A stretch of 64,000 nt of DNA from JACVRW01 sp963803085 (GCA_963803085.1 CAWDLE010000037.1:155839-219838), one strand, 5' to 3'. Counted from the first letter of the stretch, positions 15,512 to 24,419 are shown. Numbers and translations: made by a program. The notes: generated from the letters alone by a model not told the origin.

Positions 15512-16825
15512 CTACTTGCTCGGCTTCGACCCGCGTGCCATCGCGTGCAGGTCGAGGGCCTTGGCGAGCGTCTCCTCGTCGACGCCCTTCTCGAGCGCCA
15601 CCTCGCGGATCGTTCGGGAGGAGGCGAGCGCCTCGTTCACGATCTCCGTGCCGAGGTCGTATCCGATGAAGGGGTTCAGGGCCGTTGCGATCGCGGGTGT
15701 GGACTCGGCGTGGCGGCGCAGGCTCTCCTCGTTTGGCTCTAGGCCGTCCACGCACTTCCCCGCGAGCAGGCGGCTCGCGGACGTGAGCAGCCGGATCGAG
15801 TCGAACACGTTGCGGGCCATCATCGGCACGCGCACGTTCAGCTCGAAGTTGCCCTGCGTGCCTGCCACGGTCACGGCGGTGTCGTTGCCCATGACCTGCG
15901 CGGCCACCTGGAGCACAACCTCGGGAATCACCGGGTTGACCTTGCCCGGCATGATCGAGGAGCCCTTCTGGAGCTCCGGCAGCCGCAGCTCCGCGAAGCC
16001 GGTCCGCGGACCCGACCCCATCAGGACGAGATCGTTGGCGATCTTCGTGAGCGACACGGCGACGCCCTTCAGTGCCCCATGCAGCTCGACCAGCCCGTCC
16101 CGGTTCCCCTGCGCCTCGAAGGCATCCAAAGGCGCTTCGCCAAGCCCGAGCCGCTCACGCACCTTCGATGCAAAATCGGGGTGCGTGTTCAGTCCGGTTC
16201 CCGTGGCCGTACCGCCGAGGGGAATCTGTGAAGCACGCCCGAGCGCGTCCTGCACGCGGTCGTGCCCGAGCTGGATCTGGGCCGCGTAGCCGCCGAACTC
16301 CTGACCCAGCGTCACGGGAACGGCGTCCATCATGTGCGTGCGGCCGGCCTTCACCAGATCAGCGAACTCATCCGCTTTGCGGGAGAGGGAGGAGGAGAGG
16401 GCTTGCAGGGCAGGGAGGAGATCGGTCTGGACCGTGTCCACGGCCGCGAGGTGCACGGCCGAAGGGAACACGTCGTTCGACGACTGCCCCATGTTCACGT
16501 GGTCGTTCGCATGAACACCCTCGCCGGCGAGATTCGCGATCACCTCGTTGGCGTTCATGTTCGTGGAGGTGCCGGAGCCGGTCTGGAAGACGTCGATCGG
16601 GAACTGATCGTCGTGCTGGCCGGCGGCCACCTCGTCGCCCGCGCGGGCCACGCGCTCGGCGATGTCCGAGTCGAGCAATCCGAGCTCGGCATTCACGCGA
16701 GCCGCCTCCGCCTTGATGCGTCCCAGCCAGCGAACCACGGGCGTCGGAACGGGCTCGCCCGACACGCGGAAGTTCTCGATTGCCTTCGTGGTCTCCGACC
16801 CCCAGAGTTCCTGCTGAACGGCCAT
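15512..16825 (-). CDS. fumC: fumarate hydratase class II
   Basis: A 437-residue class II fumarase, the iron-independent TCA cycle enzyme interconverting fumarate and malate. It carries the superfamily signature GSSIMPGKVNP, the substrate-binding GSGTSTNMNANEVIAN and NMGQSSNDVFPSA blocks, and AGRTHMMDAVPVTLGQE. Length is usual for tetrameric fumarases. ATG at 16825 is preceded by AAAGGAG at good distance. Its closeness to the likely 2-oxoglutarate-to-succinate operon puts two TCA steps within 6 kb, though on opposite strands. Confidence 0.95.
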   Translation of the reverse strand: MAVQQELWGSETTKAIENFRVSGEPVPTPVVRWLGRIKAEAARVNAELGLLDSDIAERVARAGDEVAAGQHDDQFPIDVFQTGSGTSTNMNANEVIANLAGEGVHANDHVNMGQSSNDVFPSAVHLAAVDTVQTDLLPALQALSSSLSRKADEFADLVKAGRTHMMDAVPVTLGQEFGGYAAQIQLGHDRVQDALGRASQIPLGGTATGTGLNTHPDFASKVRERLGLGEAPLDAFEAQGNRDGLVELHGALKGVAVSLTKIANDLVLMGSGPRTGFAELRLPELQKGSSIMPGKVNPVIPEVVLQVAAQVMGNDTAVTVAGTQGNFELNVRVPMMARNVFDSIRLLTSASRLLAGKCVDGLEPNEESLRRHAESTPAIATALNPFIGYDLGTEIVNEALASSRTIREVALEKGVDEETLAKALDLHAMARGSKPSK

Positions 16826-16950
16826 CCGTCTCCTTTTTAGCGGTGCCGCAAGAGTATCGGCGCGGGTTTCGCACAAAGTTCGGTCCCGAACCGGTGCATT
16901 CCCCGCGCGCCTCAGGCGGCGCAAGGTCTTCCGTGTTGCAATCGCCGAGC

Positions 16951-17463
16951 GTGACGGCTCTGATTCGAATTGACCGGTCGTGGACTCCGGCTGGTGATGG
17001 TCGACCCAAGCCGATCCGTTTCTGCTCGCGCTGCGGCCATCCCGCGGAGGATCCGCCGGGCCGGCCGGAGCTCCGCAAGCGCGTCTGCTCGCGCTGCGGC
17101 ATGGGCATGATCCTCACCTGCCCGCGCGACGCGCTGCCCGGCGAGTCGGCCGCGTTCCTGATCCTCGACTACGAGCTCCGGGTGACCGCCGTGAGTGAAG
17201 CCGGTGAGCTCTTTTTCGGCAAGGAGAAGGCCCTTATGGGCTCTGGTCTGCTCGACCTGGTCACCAGCCCGCTGGGCGACGATCAGCTCGTGCGCAAGGC
17301 GAGCGTGGCCGCCCAGCGCCCCTGCGACCCGATCGTGATGCCCCTGCGATTGCTCGCACCGGTGAACGACAGCGTCGGCACGATGGCGGCGCGGATCGCC
17401 ACCTGCGGGCCGCCGCGGGCGACCCTCCTCACCGTAGAGCCGAGCGAGTTCGGCCGCCGCTAA
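16951..17463 (+). CDS. zinc-ribbon and PAS-like sensor protein
   Basis: A protein of about 170 residues. The N-terminal part has two CSRCG knuckles (FCSRCGHPAE and VCSRCGMGMILTC) about 25 residues apart that likely bind zinc. A PAS-like fold follows (AAFLILDYELRVTAVSEAGE, GSGLLDLVTSP). It could report a redox or small-molecule signal. The GTG at 16951 is preferred; an in-frame GTG at 16933 is possible. It lies 244 bp upstream of a MerR-type regulator on the same strand. No output domain is visible, so it may act by binding a partner. Family assignment is by motif only. Confidence 0.6.
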   Translation: MTALIRIDRSWTPAGDGRPKPIRFCSRCGHPAEDPPGRPELRKRVCSRCGMGMILTCPRDALPGESAAFLILDYELRVTAVSEAGELFFGKEKALMGSGLLDLVTSPLGDDQLVRKASVAAQRPCDPIVMPLRLLAPVNDSVGTMAARIATCGPPRATLLTVEPSEFGRR

Positions 17464-17707
17464 CGCCTCGGTTTCCCCCGCGCCGTTGGCGAAGCACGCC
17501 GCTCGGCCGCGTGCGCACCACCCGATTTTGTGTGCAAGAACGACTGCACGAGTTGCGCAACATCTCGATAGAGGGCAGAAACTTCCCTCAAGTTGCTCGC
17601 CCAGATACCGAAAACCTCTGCAAGGTCGCAGGACCGCCCCAACAGGTGGGCCTGACGTGGGAAGTAATGGCGGAACACTTCTGCGATTCACCCGAGACGG
17701 AGGCGAC

Positions 17708-18616
17708 GTGAGCGGTATTCGGACCAACGCAGCAGCTGAGCTCTTGGGGGTGAGCCCCAACACGCTGCGTTCCTGGGAGCGCCGCTTCAGCTATCCGAAG
17801 CCGCGCCGGACCCAGGGTGGCCATCGCCAGTACGACCTTGCCGAGCTGGAGTCGCTGAGACGCGCCCTGCTCGAGACACACAACATCTCGTCCGCCATCG
17901 AGCTCGCCCGCCAGCGCGGCGAGGGCCCGAGCTCCCCGGCCCGGCTGCTCGACGCCTTCGACCACTTCGACGAGCGGCTCGCCGACCGGATCATGGAGGA
18001 GAGCCTCGCGGTCCGCTCAGTCGAGCGCACTGTGGAAGAGGTCCTGCTGCCGGCACTCGAGCAGGCCGACGAGCGCGAGAATCGCGAGGCCGAGCGTGAG
18101 CTCGCGCTGCGCTGGGCCACCGGCTGGCTGCACGCAGCGCGCCGCGTCGTGGCTCCCGCCAGCCGCCCTCAGGGCGTCCTGCTGTTCGACTCGAGCCCAC
18201 GCCTCGACGTCGAGTCGCTGCACGTGCAGGCGCTCGAGCTCGGCCTGCGGCGTGCCGGCTTCCGCACCCTTCTGCTCGCCTTCGACCTCCCGCCCGAGCG
18301 TGTCGTGCGTGCCATCCGCGCACTCGACCCCACCGCCTTTGTCTTCTGCGGCGGCGAGGCCACGCTCGACGTGGTCGGCCGGCTTGTCTACACCGTCCGC
18401 CAGGTCGGCTCCGCCGCCCCGGTGTTCGAGTACCGCGAGGCCATGCCGGTGACCGGCGATCACGGAATCCCGTCGCTCGGATCCCAGCCCGTCGAAGCCG
18501 CCGAGCGGCTGAAGGGCTACGTGGACAGCGGGCGCATCGACCAGGTTGTCGTCGTGCCGGAGCCCGAGGCCGCGCAGAGCGCGCGGATCAGCCTCGCCGC
18601 ACGAACGTCTGCCTGA
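17708..18616 (+). CDS. MerR-family regulator with cobalamin-binding-like C-terminal domain
   Basis: A 302-residue regulator. An N-terminal MerR helix-turn-helix (TNAAAELLGVSPNTLRSWERR...GGHRQYDLAELESL, residues 4-75) is followed by a helical region and a Rossmann-like domain (about 150-290) as in light- or B12-sensing CarH/LitR-type regulators. The canonical B12 lower-ligand motif (E/DxH with a following glycine-rich turn) is not intact; the region reads ESLHVQALELGLRRAG. So it may bind cobalamin differently or not at all. GTG at 17708 follows GGAGGCGAC. The preceding 244-bp gap holds no gene I can support. Confidence 0.75.
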   Translation: MSGIRTNAAAELLGVSPNTLRSWERRFSYPKPRRTQGGHRQYDLAELESLRRALLETHNISSAIELARQRGEGPSSPARLLDAFDHFDERLADRIMEESLAVRSVERTVEEVLLPALEQADERENREAERELALRWATGWLHAARRVVAPASRPQGVLLFDSSPRLDVESLHVQALELGLRRAGFRTLLLAFDLPPERVVRAIRALDPTAFVFCGGEATLDVVGRLVYTVRQVGSAAPVFEYREAMPVTGDHGIPSLGSQPVEAAERLKGYVDSGRIDQVVVVPEPEAAQSARISLAARTSA

Positions 18617-18634
18617 ACAGCACGGCGTAGCGGC

Positions 18635-19075
18635 CTAAGCCGCCAGCTTCCGGCAGAGCTCTGAAAAGGTGCGCTTCTCGCCCTCGTCCAGGGCATCGAA
18701 GGCAGCCTGCACCCGCTCGGAGTGCGCCGGGAAGAGGCGCTCGACGAGCGAGCGGCCCACCGGTTCGAGGTCGACCACGACCACCCGGCGGTCCTGCGGC
18801 GCGCGCCGCCGCGACACGAAGCCGCGAGCCGCAAGCGTGCCCGTGACCTCGGTGGCGTTGGCCTTGCTCCAGCCGAGCCGGCGGCGCAGGGTCTTCAGCT
18901 CGAGCGAGCCACCCGCGGTGGTGAGCACCACCAGCACCGAGAAGCCCGCCGCCGTGACTCCCTCGCGCTCGAGCTCGATCGCCAGCCTCTTGCGGACGGT
19001 GGCCTCCGCGCGCAGGAGCGCCTGGAGCGCACGGTGAGCGAGCGGATCGCCTAGCTCGAGAGCCGACATTCGCAC
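18635..19075 (-). CDS. MarR-family transcriptional regulator
   Basis: A 146-residue winged-helix protein. It has the MarR layout: N-terminal dimer helix (AHRALQALLRAEATVRKRLA), recognition region LKTLRRRLGWSKANATEVTG, wing RRRAPQDRRVVVVDLEPVG, and C-terminal dimer helix. MarR proteins repress genes for drug, phenol or oxidant response. The stop faces the convergent MerR gene 18 bp away. The start could be ATG 19075 or 19069. Target genes are not evident here. Confidence 0.8.
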   Translation of the reverse strand: MRMSALELGDPLAHRALQALLRAEATVRKRLAIELEREGVTAAGFSVLVVLTTAGGSLELKTLRRRLGWSKANATEVTGTLAARGFVSRRRAPQDRRVVVVDLEPVGRSLVERLFPAHSERVQAAFDALDEGEKRTFSELCRKLAA

Positions 19076-19090
19076 GCGATGGTAAGCGGC

Positions 19091-19120
19091 GGCCCGGACG
19101 GCCGAACGACCGTCCGGGCC
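19091..19120 (-). terminator. terminator hairpin after the CAP-protein gene
   Basis: Perfect 11-bp arms GGCCCGGACGG and CCGTCCGGGCC with an 8-base loop, 6 bp after the CAP-gene stop and 15 bp before the MarR start. It probably stops transcription from the riboswitch-controlled gene. Confidence 0.7.
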
Positions 19121-19126
19121 CCGCGG

Positions 19127-19573
19127 TTACGGCTTTGCGACGTGGGCAACCCACATGGTCGCCCGCACGCCCCCGTAGTACCCCCGGGAGCGGCCAACGC
19201 CGACCCTGGTGAAGCTCGACGAGAGCAGCACCGCCCGGTGCGCTGGCGATCGCATCCACTGCCCCACCGTCTGGCGTGGCGAAAGCCGCCAGCCGCTGTG
19301 CCAGGCGAGCGTCTCGCCCGCCACGCGGAAGCGACGTGTGAGCGGAATGCTGGACAGGTGCCCGAAGTAATCCGAGCGCATCATCCGGCGGGCGTACCGC
19401 CTCGAGGAATCGAACAGCGCGAACGACGGGCGCATGTCCTTGAGCCCATGCGAACGTCGGATCTGGTTGATCTTCTGGAACATCACCCCCTCTGGTGATG
19501 CCGTGGCCGACGCCGCGGGCAGCGCGGCGCCGACAGCCACTGACACGGCGATCAGGGCTGCGATCCTTCGCAA
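19127..19573 (-). CDS. secreted CAP-domain (SCP/PR-1-like) protein
   Basis: A 148-residue exported protein with a signal peptide (MRRIAALIAVSVAVGAALPA) and one CAP domain: MFQKINQIRRSHGL at the start, the ARRMMRSDYFGH block, GETLAWHSG, VGQWMRSPAHRAVLLS and the final VGVGRSRGYYGG. The two core His residues and the Glu are present. Bacterial CAP proteins are extracellular and often cell-wall linked; their enzymatic role is unclear. Upstream lies a c-di-AMP riboswitch, the kind that usually governs wall-active or osmotic-response genes in actinobacteria. Compare the second CAP protein at 42422-42964. Confidence 0.85.
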   Translation of the reverse strand: MRRIAALIAVSVAVGAALPAASATASPEGVMFQKINQIRRSHGLKDMRPSFALFDSSRRYARRMMRSDYFGHLSSIPLTRRFRVAGETLAWHSGWRLSPRQTVGQWMRSPAHRAVLLSSSFTRVGVGRSRGYYGGVRATMWVAHVAKP

Positions 19574-19584
19574 GGCGAGCCTCT

Positions 19585-19740
19585 CTTTCCAACGGCCTAC
19601 GGGGTTAGCTGTCGGGCTAGCGCAGGAAAGATCGCGCTCCGGCCGTGTGCTACCACGGGCCGGTTAGCCCCGTACTGCATTTGGGTCCCCCGTCCGCCCC
19701 GGTCCTCCCGGATGCGGTTCGGCGATTCGGCGGGAGGTTT
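19585..19740 (-). ncRNA. cyclic di-AMP riboswitch (ydaO-yuaA type)
   Basis: On the minus strand the leader of the CAP gene contains the conserved blocks of this class in order: TCGCCGAACCGCA, GGGGGACCCAAATGCAG, GGGGCTAA, TTTCCTGCG, and CCCGACAGCTAACCCCGTAGG, followed by a GGAAAGAGAGG ribosome-binding region close to the start. c-di-AMP binding usually turns such genes off. In actinobacteria this class is known ahead of cell-wall hydrolase and resuscitation-factor genes, so a secreted CAP protein is a fitting target. The exact ends are estimated. Confidence 0.82.
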
Positions 19741-19794
19741 ATCACGCTCCCGGACGGAATGTCATCCCCGGGGGGTGAGCGAAGCCCGCGCTCG

Positions 19795-19800
19795 TAGAAT
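19795..19800 (+). promoter_or_regulatory. -10 box of leaderless ileS transcript
   Basis: TAGAAT ends 9 bp before the GTG start of ileS. No ribosome binding site is present, and no T-box leader could fit between this box and the start. Confidence 0.5.
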
Positions 19801-19809
19801 CGAGTTCTC

Positions 19810-22800
19810 GTGGCTCGCTACCGCCCTGTCGACACTGCCCAGTCGTTCCCCGAGCTCGAGCAGCAGGTGCTCGAGCGCTGGCGCGAGCGCGACGTCTTCC
19901 ACGAGTCGATCCGCCGCCGCGAGGGCGCTCCGCCATTCATCTTCTACGAGGGCCCGCCGACCGCGAACGGGCGGCCCGGCTCGCATCACGTCCTGAGCCG
20001 AGTGTTCAAGGACGTGTTCCCGCGCTACAAGACGATGAAGGGCCACTACGTGCCGCGCAAGGCCGGCTGGGACTGCCACGGCCTCCCCGTGGAGCTCGAG
20101 GTCGAGAAGCAGCTCGGCTTCACCAACAAGCACGACATCGAGCGCTTCGGCATCGCCGAGTTCAACGCCCGCTGCCGCGAGTCGGTTCTGCGCTACATCG
20201 ACGAGTGGAACGAGCTCACCGAGCGGATCGGCTTCTGGATCGACACCGACGACGCCTATTTCACGCTCGCGAACGAGTACGTGGAGTCGGTCTGGTGGTC
20301 GCTCAAGCAGGTCTGGGAGAAGGGTCTGCTGGTCGAGGGCAACAGGGTCGTGCCGTACTGCACACGCTGCGGCACAGCACTCTCGTCACACGAGCTGGCG
20401 CTCGGCTACAAGGACGTCGTCGACCCGTCGGTGTTCGTGAAGTTCCCGCTGGTGGACGAGCCCGACGTCTCGCTGCTCGCCTGGACGACGATGCCCTGGA
20501 CGCTGGTGCCGCACGCGGCGATCGTCGTGGACCCCGAGGTCACCTACGTGCGCGCCCGCCTGGGGGACGACCGGCTGATCCTCGCGGAGGCCCTTGTCGA
20601 GCGCGTGCTCGGCGAAGAGGCCGAGATCGAGGAGCGCATGCCCGGCTCCGCCCTGCTGGGCCTTCACTACGAACCGCCGTTCCCGTACATCACCGGCTAC
20701 GGCAAGCGCGGCCACACCGTGCTGGCGGGGGACTTCGTGTCCACCGAGGACGGCACCGGCGTGGTCCACACCGGCGCGGCATTCGGCGAGGACGACTTCC
20801 GAGTCGCGACCGAGGCGGGCCTGACCATCCAAAACCCTGTCCGCCCGGACGGCACCTTCGACGAGCGCACCGGCCCGTTCTCGGGGATGCAGGTACGCGC
20901 CGCGGACGCGCCCATCATCGTGGCGCTGCGGGAGTCCGGCCGGCTGTTCCGCGCGGGCGAGTACGAGCACTCGTATCCGCACTGCTGGCGCTGCGACACG
21001 CCGCTCATCTACTACGCCAAGAAGAACTGGTACGTGCGCACCACGGCGATGAAGGAAGAGCTGCTGGCGGCCAACGAGAAGATCAACTGGTACCCCGAGC
21101 ACATCAAGCACGGGCGCTTCGGCAAGTGGCTCGAGAACAACGTCGACTGGGCGCTCTCGCGCGAGCGCTACTGGGGCACGCCGCTGCCGGTGTGGCGTTG
21201 CGATCAGGGCCACGACGTATGCATCGGCTCGCTCGACGAGATCACCGAGCGCGGCGGCGAGCGCCCCGAGGACGTGCACCGCCCCTACATCGACGACGTG
21301 GTCCTCACCTGCAAGGAGTGCGGCGGCGAGATGCGCCGTGTGCCGGACCTGATCGACGTATGGTGGGACTCGGGCTGCATGCCGTTCGCCCAGTGGCACG
21401 CCCCGTCCGAGAACGAGGATCTCTTCCGCGAGCGCTTCCCCGCGGACTACATCTGCGAGGCGCTCGACCAGACGCGCGGCTGGTTCTACTCGCTACTCGC
21501 GGTCTCGGTGATGCTGTTCGACGAGCCGTCCTACAAGACGTGCCTCTGCCTTGGGCTGATCCTCGACCCCGACGGCCAGAAGATGTCGAAGTCGAAGGGA
21601 AACGTGGTGGTGCCCTGGGAGGTGCTGGACGCCCACGGCGCGGACGCCCTGCGCTGGTACTACTTCACCTCGAAGCAGCCCTGGGACGGCTACCGCTTCT
21701 CGCTCGAGACGGTGGGCGAGTCCGTGCGCCAGTTCCTGAAGCCGCTCTGGAACACGTACGCGTTCTATGTCCTGTACGCGAACGTGAACGAGCCGAGCGG
21801 CAGCTCGGAGGAGACCGAGCTCGACCGCTGGATCCGCTCGCGGCTCGCCGCGACAACACAGCGGGTGGTCGAGCGCATGGACGACTACGACACCACCTTC
21901 TCCGGCCGCGCGATCGCCGAGTTCGTCGACGATCTCTCGAACTGGTACGTGCGGCTCTCGCGGCGCCGCTTCTGGGACGGCGATCCCGCCGCCTTCGCCA
22001 CCCTGCGGGACTGCCTACTGGGCGCCTCGAAGCTGCTCGCGCCGCTCACGCCTTTCGTCACCGACGAGATCTACGACAACCTCGACGGCGCCGAGCCCTC
22101 GATCCACCTGTGCGACTTCCCCGACGCTGGCGAACGCGACGAGGAGCTCGAGTGGCGGATGCAGGTGGTGCGCGACGCCGTTGAGCTGGGCCGCGCGGCG
22201 CGCGCGCACGCCAAGCTCAAGATCCGCCAGCCGCTGCGCGAGGCCGTGGTCGTGGCGGCCGACCGCGAGCGCGAGGCGATCGGAGAGCTGGAGAACCTGT
22301 TGATGGAGGAGCTGAACGTAAAGTCGGTCCGCTACGTGTCCGAGGCGGACGAGCTGGGCCACTTCGAGCTGAAGCCGAACTACCGCTCCCTCGGCCCGCG
22401 CTTCGGCAAGCAGATGCCGCAGGTGGCCGCCGCCATCGCGGCACTCGACCCCACCAGGCTGCGGGCCGGCGAGCGCGTCGGGCTGAACTTCAACGGCCAG
22501 GACCACGAGATCGGCCCGGAGGACGTGACGATGGTGCTCCAGCCGCTCGAGGGCTACCAGGTGGAGCGCTCAGGCACGCACGCCGTGGCGCTCAATCTCG
22601 AGCTGGACGACGAGCTGCGCCGCGAGGGTCTCGCGCGCGAGGTCGTGCACGCCGTGCAGTCGGCGCGGAAGAACGCTGGGCTAGACGTGGAGGACCGCAT
22701 CTCGCTCACGCTCGCGGGCGATGAGGATCTGCTCGCCGCCGCGCGCGAGCACCAGGACTACGTGGCCGGGGAGACGCTCGCCACGGCGGTCGAGTTCGAC

Positions 22801-22875
22801 GGCAAGGACGGCGATGAGCGAGCCGAGATCGAGGGCAGGCCGCTGCTGATCTCGGTTAGGCTGGCGTCCGCATGA
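19810..22875 (+). CDS. ileS: isoleucyl-tRNA synthetase
   Basis: A 1021-residue class I aminoacyl-tRNA synthetase that charges tRNA-Ile. The HIGH-equivalent is in PTANGRPGSHHVLSR (about residue 50), typical for actinobacterial and eukaryote-like IleS. The CP1 editing domain carries LAWTTMPWTLVPHAA, and KMSKSKGNVV lies near residue 591. The anticodon-binding and C-terminal domains follow (about 640-1021). Length suits the long form of IleS. GTG start at 19810. The stop overlaps the next gene by 4 bp. Confidence 0.96.
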   Translation: MARYRPVDTAQSFPELEQQVLERWRERDVFHESIRRREGAPPFIFYEGPPTANGRPGSHHVLSRVFKDVFPRYKTMKGHYVPRKAGWDCHGLPVELEVEKQLGFTNKHDIERFGIAEFNARCRESVLRYIDEWNELTERIGFWIDTDDAYFTLANEYVESVWWSLKQVWEKGLLVEGNRVVPYCTRCGTALSSHELALGYKDVVDPSVFVKFPLVDEPDVSLLAWTTMPWTLVPHAAIVVDPEVTYVRARLGDDRLILAEALVERVLGEEAEIEERMPGSALLGLHYEPPFPYITGYGKRGHTVLAGDFVSTEDGTGVVHTGAAFGEDDFRVATEAGLTIQNPVRPDGTFDERTGPFSGMQVRAADAPIIVALRESGRLFRAGEYEHSYPHCWRCDTPLIYYAKKNWYVRTTAMKEELLAANEKINWYPEHIKHGRFGKWLENNVDWALSRERYWGTPLPVWRCDQGHDVCIGSLDEITERGGERPEDVHRPYIDDVVLTCKECGGEMRRVPDLIDVWWDSGCMPFAQWHAPSENEDLFRERFPADYICEALDQTRGWFYSLLAVSVMLFDEPSYKTCLCLGLILDPDGQKMSKSKGNVVVPWEVLDAHGADALRWYYFTSKQPWDGYRFSLETVGESVRQFLKPLWNTYAFYVLYANVNEPSGSSEETELDRWIRSRLAATTQRVVERMDDYDTTFSGRAIAEFVDDLSNWYVRLSRRRFWDGDPAAFATLRDCLLGASKLLAPLTPFVTDEIYDNLDGAEPSIHLCDFPDAGERDEELEWRMQVVRDAVELGRAARAHAKLKIRQPLREAVVVAADREREAIGELENLLMEELNVKSVRYVSEADELGHFELKPNYRSLGPRFGKQMPQVAAAIAALDPTRLRAGERVGLNFNGQDHEIGPEDVTMVLQPLEGYQVERSGTHAVALNLELDDELRREGLAREVVHAVQSARKNAGLDVEDRISLTLAGDEDLLAAAREHQDYVAGETLATAVEFDGKDGDERAEIEGRPLLISVRLASA

Positions 22876-23279
22876 AGCTCCCGCAGCCCTTCTTCGAGCG
22901 TCCGTTCTGGCTCCAGGTCGTGGGCGGGATCGTGGTGCCGGTGGTGTTCGGCATCCTCACCGGCTTCGCGCTCGGCTGGAATGAGATCCTCTACTACGCG
23001 ATGAGCGTGCCGATCGCGATCATCGGCGGCTTCCTCGCGGGCGTCGAGCACCGCAGCGCGGACGAGGGCTTCGTGCGCGGACTCATGGGCGGCCTGCTCT
23101 TCGGCAGCTTCATCCTGATCGGCCACGAGATCATGAACAACGAGCCCAAGGCGCACCTGACTGAGCCTCAGAGCGGGCTCGTGTTCGTGACCACGCTGGC
23201 CGGCGGGATCCTCGGCGCGCTGGGCGCGCACTGGCGCAAGCGCCAGGAGCGGCGGCTCGAGGCCGCTTCGGTGCTCTAA
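22872..23279 (+). CDS. small membrane protein, four predicted spans
   Basis: A 135-residue hydrophobic protein with four likely helices (around LQVVGGIVVPVVFGILTGFA, YYAMSVPIAIIGGFLAG, GLMGGLLFGSFILIG and VFVTTLAGGILGALGA) and a basic C-terminus (WRKRQERR). It is coupled to ileS by an ATGA overlap. I do not recognise the family. The last 5 bp before the thioredoxin stop leave no room for a terminator. Function unknown. Confidence 0.6.
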   Translation: MKLPQPFFERPFWLQVVGGIVVPVVFGILTGFALGWNEILYYAMSVPIAIIGGFLAGVEHRSADEGFVRGLMGGLLFGSFILIGHEIMNNEPKAHLTEPQSGLVFVTTLAGGILGALGAHWRKRQERRLEAASVL

Positions 23280-23283
23280 GAAG

Positions 23284-23628
23284 CTAGGAGGCCTCGGGTG
23301 CCGGCTCGAGCGCCGGCTGCAGCTCCTGCACGAGCCGGTTCTTCGGCAGCGCACCGATGATCTGGTGCGCGACCTGGCCGTGCTTGAAGAGCAGCAGCAT
23401 CGGGATCGACATCACGTTGAACTGAGCCGCGGTCTGCGGGTTGTCGTCCACGTTCAGCTTCACGATGCGCAGGTCCTCGCGCTCGCTGGCGAGCTCCTCG
23501 AGGTGGGGAGCGATGATGCGGCAGGGCCCGCACCAGGGGGCCCAGAAGTCGACGAGAACCGGCTTGTCGGCCTCGAGGACCTCGGCCTGGAAGTTGTTGT
23601 CGGTGACCTCGTCGAGATTGCCTGCCAC
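23284..23628 (-). CDS. trxA: thioredoxin
   Basis: A 114-residue cytoplasmic thioredoxin with the redox motif WAPWCGPCRII (Cys near residues 31 and 34), the cis-Pro loop MSIPMLLLF and the usual VLVDFWAPWC strand. It reduces protein disulfides using thioredoxin reductase, which is not in this window. ATG at 23628 has a GGAGCAACC ribosome-binding region. A short charged tail (LEPAPEAS) extends beyond the fold. Confidence 0.93.
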   Translation of the reverse strand: MAGNLDEVTDNNFQAEVLEADKPVLVDFWAPWCGPCRIIAPHLEELASEREDLRIVKLNVDDNPQTAAQFNVMSIPMLLLFKHGQVAHQIIGALPKNRLVQELQPALEPAPEAS

Positions 23629-23683
23629 GGTTGCTCCTTGTTGGGATGAGCGAGGGGTCGCTTCAGAAAATATAGCGACGTGG

Positions 23684-24403
23684 TCAGCCGCCGCCTCGCA
23701 GCCTCAGCGCAGGTACCTTCCAGACCGCCTCAAGAGCGATCCTCGCGGTCATCTTCGAGGTCCCGACACGCCGCTCGCGGAACGTGATCGGTACCTCGGT
23801 GACCCTGAAGCCGGCCTGGACGGCCCTGTAGGTCAGCTCGATCTGGAAGCCGTAGCCGTCGGCGTGCACGCCCCCGAGGTCGATCGTCTCGAGCACGCGC
23901 CGGTGGAAGCACTTGAAGCCGCCGGTGAGGTCGCGGACCGGCACTCCGAGCAGCACCCGCGCGTACGCGGAGCCGCCGCGCGAGAGCGCGCGGCGCACGA
24001 TGCCCCAGTCCTGCACGCCCCCGCCCGGCACGTAGCGCGAGCCGAGCACGAGGTCGGCCGCCCCGGTGGCGGCGATCAGCCGGGGGACGTCGGCCGGGTT
24101 GTGCGAGAAGTCCGAGTCCATCTCGAGGATCAGGTCGGCGCCCTCCGCAAGCGCCACCCCGAAGCCCGCCACGTAGGCGCGCCCGAGTCCCTGCTTGCCG
24201 GGCCTGTGGAGCACGCGGACGCGCTCGGTCTCGTCGGCCAGCCGATCGGCGATCTGCCCCGTGCCGTCGGGGGAGTTGTCGTCCACGATCAGGACGGTGT
24301 GCTCGAGCCCGGTGCTCTCGAGCTGGGGCAGCACGGCGCGAACCAGCGGCTCGATGTTCTCGGCCTCGTTGTAGGTCGGGAGGATGAGCCAGGCTCCGGG
24401 CAA
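23684..24403 (-). CDS. family 2 glycosyltransferase, polyprenol-phosphate-mannose synthase type
   Basis: A 239-residue GT-A enzyme. It has LILPTYNEAENIEPLVRAVL, the diphosphate-binding VDDNSPDGTG, metal motif EMDSDFSHNP, and GGFKCFHRRVLE, all of the dolichol/polyprenol-phosphate mannosyltransferase group. This enzyme makes polyprenol-phosphate mannose for cell-envelope glycans and protein mannosylation. No C-terminal acyltransferase or GtrA domain is fused. The best start is TTG at 24403, supported by a minus-strand TAGCCT box ending 10 bp upstream. polX starts divergently 24 bp away. Confidence 0.85.
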   Translation of the reverse strand: MPGAWLILPTYNEAENIEPLVRAVLPQLESTGLEHTVLIVDDNSPDGTGQIADRLADETERVRVLHRPGKQGLGRAYVAGFGVALAEGADLILEMDSDFSHNPADVPRLIAATGAADLVLGSRYVPGGGVQDWGIVRRALSRGGSAYARVLLGVPVRDLTGGFKCFHRRVLETIDLGGVHADGYGFQIELTYRAVQAGFRVTEVPITFRERRVGTSKMTARIALEAVWKVPALRLRGGG

Positions 24404-24412
24404 GGCGGCGCG

Positions 24413-24419
24413 TAGGCTA
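24413..24419. promoter_or_regulatory. shared bidirectional -10 box (glycosyltransferase / polX)
   Basis: TAGGCTA reads TAGGCT on the plus strand (ending 9 bp before the polX ATG) and TAGCCT on the minus strand (ending 10 bp before the TTG of the glycosyltransferase). The divergent starts are 24 bp apart. Confidence 0.6.

Noticed and set aside
17464..17707. Small gene or riboswitch in the 244-bp gap before the MerR gene
   Set aside because: Open frames here lack conserved features and no known riboswitch block is visible; GTTGCGCAAC is a short palindrome only.
19700..19809. T-box leader for ileS
   Set aside because: No T-box sequence (TGGNACCGCG-like) is present and the -10 box lies only 9 bp before the start.
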